From contig JAMPYF010000008.1 in assembly GCA_023700805.1 (NCBI GenBank), positions 48,578 through 112,577 on the forward strand: 64,000 nucleotides of DNA, in the 5' to 3' direction. The position numbers and the translations under genes are program-made. The stretch's first letter is position 1; each line of letters starts with the position of its first letter. This document shows, one piece after another, positions 58,170-64,000 of the stretch. The stretch comes from Sulfuritalea sp. GTDB lineage: Bacteria > Pseudomonadota > Gammaproteobacteria > Burkholderiales > Rhodocyclaceae. The notes beneath the pieces are model-generated. The model had not been told where the DNA came from. It made no database searches and saw only the letters and a list, made by a program, of their open reading frames with translations.

Positions 58170-60569
58170 GTGCCCATTTCCGCCCTGACCGCACCCGTCC
58201 GCTGGATACTGTATTCCCTGCTCGTGGTCGCTGGCGCCGTGCTGAGTGCCGCTGCTCTTGCCGGCATCGTGCTGATTCTCGCCTATCCACAACTTCCCTC
58301 GGTGGAAGTGCTGACCGACTATCAGCCAAAGATTCCATTGCGGGTTTACTCCAGCGACGGCCACTTGATCGGCGAGTTCGGCGAAGAGCGGCGCGACTTT
58401 GTCCATATCAAGGACGTTCCGGCGGTAATGATACAAGCCATTCTTGCCGCCGAAGACGAACGCTTTTACCAGCATCCCGGGATCGACACGCTGGGCGTAC
58501 TGCGTGCTGCCTATTCGAATTTCGTCGGCGGCGGCAAGCGCCAGGGCGCCTCGACCATCACCATGCAGGTAGCGCGCAATTTTTTCCTTTCCAGCGAAAA
58601 AACCCTGACACGCAAGCTTTACGAAATGTTACTGGCTTTCAAAATTGAGCACAATCTGGGCAAGGACCAGATTCTTGAGATCTACCTCAACCAGATCTAC
58701 CTCGGACAGCGGGCCTACGGCTTCTCGGCCGCAGCGCAGATCTATTTCGGCAAGGCGCTGAAGGATGTCACGGTCGCCGAGGCGGCCATGCTCGCCGGTT
58801 TGCCCAAGGCGCCTTCGGCCTACAATCCGGTGGCCAATCCAAAGCGGGCGCAGTTGCGCCAGCGCTATGTCCTGCGCCGCATGCACGAGCTCAACTTCAT
58901 CGACGACGCGCAACTGGCGGCGGCGCCGGCGGAAACACTGCACATCAAGCGCGACGTCAACGACTTCGGCGTGCGCGCCCAATATGTCGCCGAGATGGCG
59001 CGCCAGATCGCGGCCGAGCGTTTTCCGGACGATGTCTACAGCCGCGGCCTGCGCGTCATCACCACCATCGTCCGCAGCGAACAGCAGGCCGCCTACCATG
59101 CGGTGCGGCGCGGGGTCATGGACTACGACCGCCGCCACGGCTATCGAGGCGCCGAAGCCTACGTCGAATTGAAGGACATCAGCCCGGAAAATGACGAGGA
59201 GCTGGAAGAACTCCTGACGGATTATGACGACAGCGACGACCTGCTGCCGGCCATCGTGCTCGAGGCCACGCCCAAGCTGGTGCGCGCCTACTTGCGTGGC
59301 GGCGAGGTACTCGGCATCAGCGGCGACGGTCTCAAGTTCGCCGCCCGCATGCTGGACGACAAGGCGACGCCGAACAAGCGGCTGCGGCGCGGGGCGGTGA
59401 TACGCGTGCAAAAATCCGACAAGGGCTGGCAAATCGTCCAACTGCCCGAGGTCGAGGCAGCTTTCGTCGCCGCCAGCCCGGTCGACGGGGCGATCCGGGC
59501 ACTGGTCGGCGGTTTCGATTTCAACCGCAACAAGTTCAACCACGTCACCCAGGCCTGGCGCCAGCCCGGCTCCAGCTTCAAACCCTTCATCTACTCCGCC
59601 GGCCTGGAAAAGGGCTACACGCCTGCGTCGGTTATTCCGGACGAACCCGTCTCGATCTCGGCCGAAGAGACCGGCTCGCAGGCCTGGGAGCCAAAGAACT
59701 ATGACGGCAAGTACGAAGGGCCGATGACCCTGCGCACGGCGCTGGCGAAGTCCAAGAACATGGTTTCGATTCGCCTGCTGCGTTCCATCGGCACCCATTA
59801 CGCCCAGGATTACGTGACGCGTTTCGGCTTCGATGCCGACAAGCATCCGCCCTACCTCACACTGGCGCTGGGCGCCGGATCCGTGACGCCCTGGCAACAG
59901 CTTGCCGCCTATTCGGTCTTCGCCAATGGCGGCTACCGCATCGAGCCTTACATCGTGCGCCAGATTCTCGACGACAAGGGCGCCGTGCTGGCTGCCCTGC
60001 AGCCGGCCCTGGCGGGTGACGAATCATTGCGCGCCATCGACGCGCGCAACGCCTGGCTGATGGACAGCATGATGCACGACGTGGTGCGGCGGGGCACCGC
60101 CACGCGCGCCGCGGCGGTGCTGAAGCGCGGCGACCTGGCAGGCAAGACCGGCACCACCAACGACTATATCGATGCCTGGTTCTGCGGCTACCAACCGACC
60201 GTGGTCGGCATCGCCTGGATCGGGTTCGACCAGCCGCGGCGCATGGGCAATGGCGAAACCGGCGGCGCGGCGGCATTGCCGATCTGGATCGGCTTCATGG
60301 AGCAGGCCTTGAAGGGCGTGCCCGAAAGCTGGCTGGAAGCGCCGGCAGGCCTAGTCTCGATCAAGGCCGAGGATCCTTCCGGCAAAACCAACAGCGAACT
60401 CATCTACAAGGAGTTCCTGCCACCCCCGCCGGCAGACGAGGTGGAGCCGCCGAAGCAGGAACTCAATCAGGCGCCGGCGCCGGTCAGGGATGCCAAGCCG
60501 AAACTCATCATAGACAAGCCAAGCGCCGAAAAGCCCGCCACGGCAGTGTCCGCAGACAAGAAAAACTAG
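58170..60569 (+). CDS. ponA: Penicillin-binding protein 1A
   Basis: This 799-residue bifunctional peptidoglycan synthase starts at GTG 58170. It has an N-terminal membrane anchor (WILYSLLVVAGAVLSAAALA), a GT51 glycosyltransferase (AAEDERFYQHPGID with Glu95, GASTITMQVARNFFLS, KDQILEIYLNQIYLGQRAYG) and a transpeptidase (PGSSFKPF with Ser468/Lys471, SKN, KTGTTNDYIDAWFCGY with Lys659). The tail is Pro/Lys-rich. The stop overlaps the end of the convergent cyaY by 4 nt. Confidence 0.95.
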   Translation: MPISALTAPVRWILYSLLVVAGAVLSAAALAGIVLILAYPQLPSVEVLTDYQPKIPLRVYSSDGHLIGEFGEERRDFVHIKDVPAVMIQAILAAEDERFYQHPGIDTLGVLRAAYSNFVGGGKRQGASTITMQVARNFFLSSEKTLTRKLYEMLLAFKIEHNLGKDQILEIYLNQIYLGQRAYGFSAAAQIYFGKALKDVTVAEAAMLAGLPKAPSAYNPVANPKRAQLRQRYVLRRMHELNFIDDAQLAAAPAETLHIKRDVNDFGVRAQYVAEMARQIAAERFPDDVYSRGLRVITTIVRSEQQAAYHAVRRGVMDYDRRHGYRGAEAYVELKDISPENDEELEELLTDYDDSDDLLPAIVLEATPKLVRAYLRGGEVLGISGDGLKFAARMLDDKATPNKRLRRGAVIRVQKSDKGWQIVQLPEVEAAFVAASPVDGAIRALVGGFDFNRNKFNHVTQAWRQPGSSFKPFIYSAGLEKGYTPASVIPDEPVSISAEETGSQAWEPKNYDGKYEGPMTLRTALAKSKNMVSIRLLRSIGTHYAQDYVTRFGFDADKHPPYLTLALGAGSVTPWQQLAAYSVFANGGYRIEPYIVRQILDDKGAVLAALQPALAGDESLRAIDARNAWLMDSMMHDVVRRGTATRAAAVLKRGDLAGKTGTTNDYIDAWFCGYQPTVVGIAWIGFDQPRRMGNGETGGAAALPIWIGFMEQALKGVPESWLEAPAGLVSIKAEDPSGKTNSELIYKEFLPPPPADEVEPPKQELNQAPAPVRDAKPKLIIDKPSAEKPATAVSADKKN

Positions 60570-60892
60570 AGCGCTATCCTGACGCCGGACTGCTCCGACA
60601 GGGTTCGCGACAAGGCCGCCAGCAACTCCTCGCCATTGCGCGTGCCGACCCACTTGCCGCCCTCGGGCCGGAAGTGATAGCCGCCCGATTTCGCCGCCAG
60701 CCAGATTTCCCGCGCCGCGCCATGACGATTGACGATGATCTTGGTGCCGTTTTCGCACTCGATCTCGATGATGCCGCCGGGCTTGGTTTCGAAATCGAAA
60801 TCGGCGACGCCGCTCATCGAAGCCGCCTCCAGTGCCGTCTCGATGCGCGCCAGTTCCGCATCGGCTGCTGCCATGAATTCCCGTTCATCCAT
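60566..60892 (-). CDS. cyaY: Frataxin-like iron protein CyaY
   Basis: This 108-residue protein has an acidic first helix (MDEREFMAAADAELARIETA), then ADFDFETKPGGIIEIECENG, KIIVNRHGAAREIWLAAKSG and GYHFRPEGGKWV, the frataxin beta-sheet. It modulates iron-sulfur assembly with IscS. It sits between ponA and lptM-lysA, as in other betaproteobacteria. Confidence 0.94.
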   Translation of the reverse strand: MDEREFMAAADAELARIETALEAASMSGVADFDFETKPGGIIEIECENGTKIIVNRHGAAREIWLAAKSGGYHFRPEGGKWVGTRNGEELLAALSRTLSEQSGVRIAL

Positions 60893-60935
60893 CGCGTGTT
60901 ACCATCCTTCGCCTGTCGAGACACACCTATTCGCC

Positions 60936-61103
60936 ATGCGCCTGACTCCTTCATTCGCCGTCGCCTTCCTTGGCCTTGCGGTCCTCGCCGCCTGCGGCAC
61001 CAAAACCCCGCTGACGCTGCCGCAACCGACCCCGCAGGCAAGCGCCGCTGCGGTGCCGCCTGCGCCAGATCATAGCAACAAATCCGCAGAGTCACGGCCA
61101 TGA
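60936..61103 (+). CDS. lptM: Small LptM/LppL lipoprotein
   Basis: This 55-residue lipoprotein, MRLTPSFAVAFLGLAVLAAC, has its lipobox Cys at 20 followed by GTKTPLTLPQP, the LptM/YifL pattern found ahead of lysA. In E. coli LptM helps LptD oxidation and assembly. Its stop overlaps the lysA start (ATGA). Longer upstream frames are shadows of cyaY. Confidence 0.88.
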   Translation: MRLTPSFAVAFLGLAVLAACGTKTPLTLPQPTPQASAAAVPPAPDHSNKSAESRP

Positions 61104-62380
61104 GCCTGACCGCGATGGGCAGGGATGGCCTGCAGGTCGAGGCCGTCCCGCTGGGCGCGCTGGCCGCGCGTTTCGGCACGCCGTGCTACGTCTATTCCCG
61201 CGCCGCGCTGACGGCTGCCTATGCCGCCTACCGCGATGCGCTGCAGGCGCACGGCCTGCTCGACCGGGCGCTGGTCTGCTATGCGGTCAAGGCCAATTCC
61301 AATCTCGCCATCCTGAATCTGTTCGCCCGCCTCGGCGCCGGCTTCGACATCGTTTCCGGCGGCGAACTGGCCCGCGTCCTGGCCGCCGGCGGCAGTGCGG
61401 ACAAGATCGTATTTTCCGGCGTCGGCAAGTCGCGCGCCGAAATGCGCGCGGCGCTGGAGGCCGGCATCCACTGCTTCAACGTCGAATCGGCCAGCGAACT
61501 CGACCAGCTCAGCGAGGTCGCGGGCAGCGTCGGCCGCCGCGCGCCGGTATCGCTGCGCGTCAATCCCGACGTCGATGCGAAAACCCATCCCTACATTTCG
61601 ACCGGCCTCAAAACGGCCAAGTTCGGCGTCGCCTTCGGTGAAGCCTTCGATCTCTATCGCCGCGCCGCGAGCCTGCCGCATGTCGCGGTGAAGGGCATCG
61701 ACTGCCATATCGGTTCGCAACTGCTCGACCCGGCGCCGGCGGCGGAAGCCGCCGACAAGGTGCTGGCACTGGTCGACCGCCTCGCCGCGGCAGGCATAAC
61801 GCTCGAACACATCGACCTTGGCGGCGGCCTGGGCATCCAGTACCAGGCCGACGAGCCGGCACCGGCGGCAGCCGACTATCTGGCGCCCATGCTGGCGAAG
61901 CTCGCCGGGCGGCGCGAGAAGCTGATCTTCGAACCGGGCCGCTCGCTGGTCGGCAATGCCGGACTGCTGTTGACCCGCGTCGAGGTGCTGAAGCACGGCG
62001 AGGAGAAGCACTTTGCCGTGGTCGACGCGGCGATGAACGACCTGATGCGTCCGGCCCTCTATGACGCCTGGCACGAGATCGTGAGAGTTGGCGCTGACAC
62101 TACGGCAAGCGCGGCGAAAATGCCGGAAGCCATGACTTACGAAATCGTCGGCCCGGTCTGCGAATCGGGCGACTTTCTCGGCCACGGCCGCCTGCTCGCC
62201 TTGCGCGAAGGCGATCTGCTGGCCATCCTCTCGGCCGGCGCCTATGGCATGGCCATGGCCTCGAATTACAACAGCCGGCCGCGCGCCGCCGAGGTCATGG
62301 TCGACGGCGAGGCCATGCACCTGATACGCCGCCGCGAGGACGTCGCGGAACTCTTCGCCCTGGAATCGGTCCTGCCCTGA
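61100..62380 (+). CDS. lysA: Diaminopimelate decarboxylase
   Basis: This 426-residue PLP enzyme makes L-lysine from meso-diaminopimelate. The PLP Lys64 is in CYAVKANSN; other motifs are GAGFDIVSGGELARVL, GIDCHIGSQL, DLGGGLGIQY, FEPGRSLVGNAG and GPVCESGDFLG. In the loop between YDAWHEIV and the Cys motif, RVGADTTASA is encoded by a copy of the dispersed 27-nt element. It overlaps lptM by 4 nt, and the next gene by 1 nt. Confidence 0.95.
   Translation: MSLTAMGRDGLQVEAVPLGALAARFGTPCYVYSRAALTAAYAAYRDALQAHGLLDRALVCYAVKANSNLAILNLFARLGAGFDIVSGGELARVLAAGGSADKIVFSGVGKSRAEMRAALEAGIHCFNVESASELDQLSEVAGSVGRRAPVSLRVNPDVDAKTHPYISTGLKTAKFGVAFGEAFDLYRRAASLPHVAVKGIDCHIGSQLLDPAPAAEAADKVLALVDRLAAAGITLEHIDLGGGLGIQYQADEPAPAAADYLAPMLAKLAGRREKLIFEPGRSLVGNAGLLLTRVEVLKHGEEKHFAVVDAAMNDLMRPALYDAWHEIVRVGADTTASAAKMPEAMTYEIVGPVCESGDFLGHGRLLALREGDLLAILSAGAYGMAMASNYNSRPRAAEVMVDGEAMHLIRRREDVAELFALESVLP
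62083..62109 (+). repeat. Dispersed 27-nt element, copy 10 (inside lysA)
   Basis: It reads GAGAGTTGGCGCTGACA, CT, ACGGCAAG. It encodes RVGADTTAS in a loop of LysA. Confidence 0.65.
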
Positions 62381-63489
62381 TGCGCAATGCCCTCCTCGCC
62401 GGTCTGGCGCTCACCCTGCTGGGTGCCTGCGGCCAGAAAGTCGAGCAGAAGAAGGCGGTGCCGCCGCCCTCGTTGATCACCGTGACCCAGGCCACCAAGG
62501 GCGACTTCGAGGTCGTCCTGGAAACCCTCGGCAACCTCGAAGTGCTGGCCGACCCGAAGGTCGGTGCCGAAGTCGCGGGCCGCGTGACGCAGGTCCTGGC
62601 GCGCAGCGGCAAGCAGGTCAAGGCCGGCGAGTTGTTGGCGGTGATCGACGCCGGCGACGTGGCCTTGCAGAACAGGGCCGACGAGGCCGAGGCGCGGCGC
62701 ATCGAGGCGCTGGCGAAGCAGCAGGAAAAGCTCGCCGACCGCCAGCAGGCGCTGATGGACAAGGGCTTTCTGTCGAAGAACGCCGGCGAGGATGTCGCCG
62801 CCCAGCGCGCCGCGCTCGCCGCCCAGTTCGACGCGGCGCGGGCGCGCGCCGACAACAGCCGCCGTTCGGTCGGCAAGACCCGGGTGCTGGCGCCGATAGA
62901 CGGCATCGTCGAAGTGCAGATCGTCTCGCCCGGCGATTACGTCAAGGTCGGCGACCCGCTGTTCAACCTGGTCGCGCCGAACAAGCTGCGCGCCCACCTG
63001 CCCTTCGCCGAAAGCTTCGGCCCGCGCCTGAAAGTCGGGCAGGAGGTCAGGCTGGTTTCGCCGCTGGCGCCGGGCAAGGTCTTCGCCAGCCGCATCAAGG
63101 ACATCCGCCCGGGCGTCGTCGAAGGCAGCCGCACCCTCGACGTGCTGGTCGACGTCGACAACGACGGCAGCCTGCGCGGCGGCGGCACGGTCAATGCCGC
63201 CGTGATCGTCTCGGCCAGGGCCGAAGCGCTGACGGTGCCCGAACAGAGCATCGTGCTGCGCCCCGCCGGCAAGGTCGTGTATCTCATCGCCGAGGCGGAC
63301 GGCCAGAAGAAGGCGCAGCAGAAGCCGGTCAGGGTCGGCGCCAAGCGCGGCGGTCGCATCGAGATACTCGAAGGCCTGGCCGGCGGTGAAACCATCGCTC
63401 TCGATGGCGCCGGCTTCCTCACCAACGGCGCGGCGGTCGCGATAAAGGAAGCCGCCAAGCCTGTCGAGCCCAAACACGGCGCCAAATGA
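62380..63489 (+). CDS. RND efflux periplasmic adaptor lipoprotein
   Basis: This 369-residue membrane-fusion protein has a lipobox (LALTLLGAC, Cys17), so it is an outer- or inner-membrane-tethered adaptor like AcrA. A barrel-lipoyl part (LGNLEVLADPKVGAEVAGRV, AGELLAVIDAGDV), a helical hairpin (ALAKQQEKLADRQQALMDKG), then VLAPIDGIVEVQIVSPGDYV and an end GLAGGETIALDGAGFL follow. The ATG overlaps the lysA stop (TGATG). Substrate is unknown. Confidence 0.9.
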   Translation: MRNALLAGLALTLLGACGQKVEQKKAVPPPSLITVTQATKGDFEVVLETLGNLEVLADPKVGAEVAGRVTQVLARSGKQVKAGELLAVIDAGDVALQNRADEAEARRIEALAKQQEKLADRQQALMDKGFLSKNAGEDVAAQRAALAAQFDAARARADNSRRSVGKTRVLAPIDGIVEVQIVSPGDYVKVGDPLFNLVAPNKLRAHLPFAESFGPRLKVGQEVRLVSPLAPGKVFASRIKDIRPGVVEGSRTLDVLVDVDNDGSLRGGGTVNAAVIVSARAEALTVPEQSIVLRPAGKVVYLIAEADGQKKAQQKPVRVGAKRGGRIEILEGLAGGETIALDGAGFLTNGAAVAIKEAAKPVEPKHGAK

Positions 63490-64000
63490 CCCTGCCCGAG
63501 CTTTCGGTCAAGCGCCACGTCCTGGCGTGGATGGCGAATGCCGTGCTGGTGCTGTTCGGGGTGATCGCCTTCACCCGCATCGGCATGGACCGCCTGCCCT
63601 ACATCGAATTTCCGGTGGTCTCCATCACCACCACGCTGAAGGGCGCCAACCCCGACATCGTCGATTCCAGCGTCACCAACCTGATCGAGAGCGCGGTCAA
63701 CAGCGTGCCCGGCATCGAGCACATCCAGTCGACATCCTCGCCCGGCGTCTCGGTGGTGAACATCACCTTCGGCCTGGAAAAGAATGTCGACGTCGCCTTC
63801 AGCGAGGTGCAGTCCAAGGTCAACCAGGCGCAGCGCCGGCTGCCCAAGGATGTCGACCCGCCTATCGTGGCCAAGGTCGAAACCAATGCCTCGCCGATCT
63901 TCTGGATGGCGGTGCAGGGCGACCGCACCCAGCAGCAGCTGAACCAGTACGCGCTCAACGTCATCAAGAAGAAGCTGGAAACCATCAACGGCGTCGGCGA
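63486..64000 (+). CDS. RND efflux permease, N-terminal part (runs off window)
   Basis: The first 171 codons of an AcrB/MexF-like inner-membrane pump: LPELSVKRHVLAWMANAVLV (TM1), GMDRLPYIEFPVVSITTTLK, NPDIVDSSVTNLIESAVNSV, GIEHIQSTSSPGVSVVNITF and LPKDVDPPIVAKVETNASPI. It overlaps the adaptor gene by 4 nt, forming a two-gene pump operon behind lysA. The rest of the protein lies beyond the window edge. Confidence 0.9.
   Translation, partial: MTLPELSVKRHVLAWMANAVLVLFGVIAFTRIGMDRLPYIEFPVVSITTTLKGANPDIVDSSVTNLIESAVNSVPGIEHIQSTSSPGVSVVNITFGLEKNVDVAFSEVQSKVNQAQRRLPKDVDPPIVAKVETNASPIFWMAVQGDRTQQQLNQYALNVIKKKLETINGVG

Overview
The window is GC-rich, densely coding chromosome from a betaproteobacterium, most likely of the Rhodocyclales or a neighbouring order. 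This is inferred from gene order: ponA diverging from pilMNOPQ-aroK-aroB-dgt-gltB-gltD-glmU-glmS, with cyaY-lptM-lysA on the other side, is a classic betaproteobacterial arrangement. No rRNA, tRNA or CRISPR array was recognised.

Layout. 1-13.5 kb is a copper/silver resistance cluster on the minus strand: DUF411 protein, CusC/TolC, a His-rich membrane protein, CusB, CusA, two secreted metal-handling proteins, a small membrane protein, a Cu+ P-type ATPase and CusF. It diverges from a CusRS-type two-component system across a perfect CopR/CusR-like box. 13.5-25.2 kb holds an EF-G paralogue, a DUF4143 ATPase, YbaN, a B12/radical SAM protein, a fructose-bisphosphatase homologue lacking most of its metal ligands, an ECF sigma/anti-sigma/periplasmic sensor triad, an AEC transporter, a lone receiver protein and a PAS-GGDEF protein. 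25.4-31.1 kb holds a glycine-zipper protein, an S41 tail-specific protease and an IorAB-type molybdenum hydroxylase. 31.0-34.7 kb is an accessory insert bounded by direct copies of the iorB and hemerythrin 3' ends; it carries a REP-associated transposase with its repeats, an orphan toxin-like tail with a membrane protein, and a PIN toxin-antitoxin module. 34.5-40.3 kb holds a bacteriohemerythrin, an unknown partner, a membrane protein, bactofilin and modABC. 40.4-58 kb is the glm/glt/dgt/aro/pil block. 58-64 kb holds ponA, cyaY, lptM, lysA and the start of an RND efflux operon that leaves the window.

The most unusual signal is a dispersed element of about 27 nt, AAGAGTTGGCGCTGGCG plus two variable bases plus ACGGCG. 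I found ten copies, some intergenic and some inside genes, where they encode apparent surface loops. Other items: a gltB leader with a promoter and an intrinsic-terminator hairpin, several perfect inverted repeats at gene starts, three phased 11-bp repeats upstream of iorAB, and several gene remnants. All calls are by eye from sequence and translations; no database search was run.
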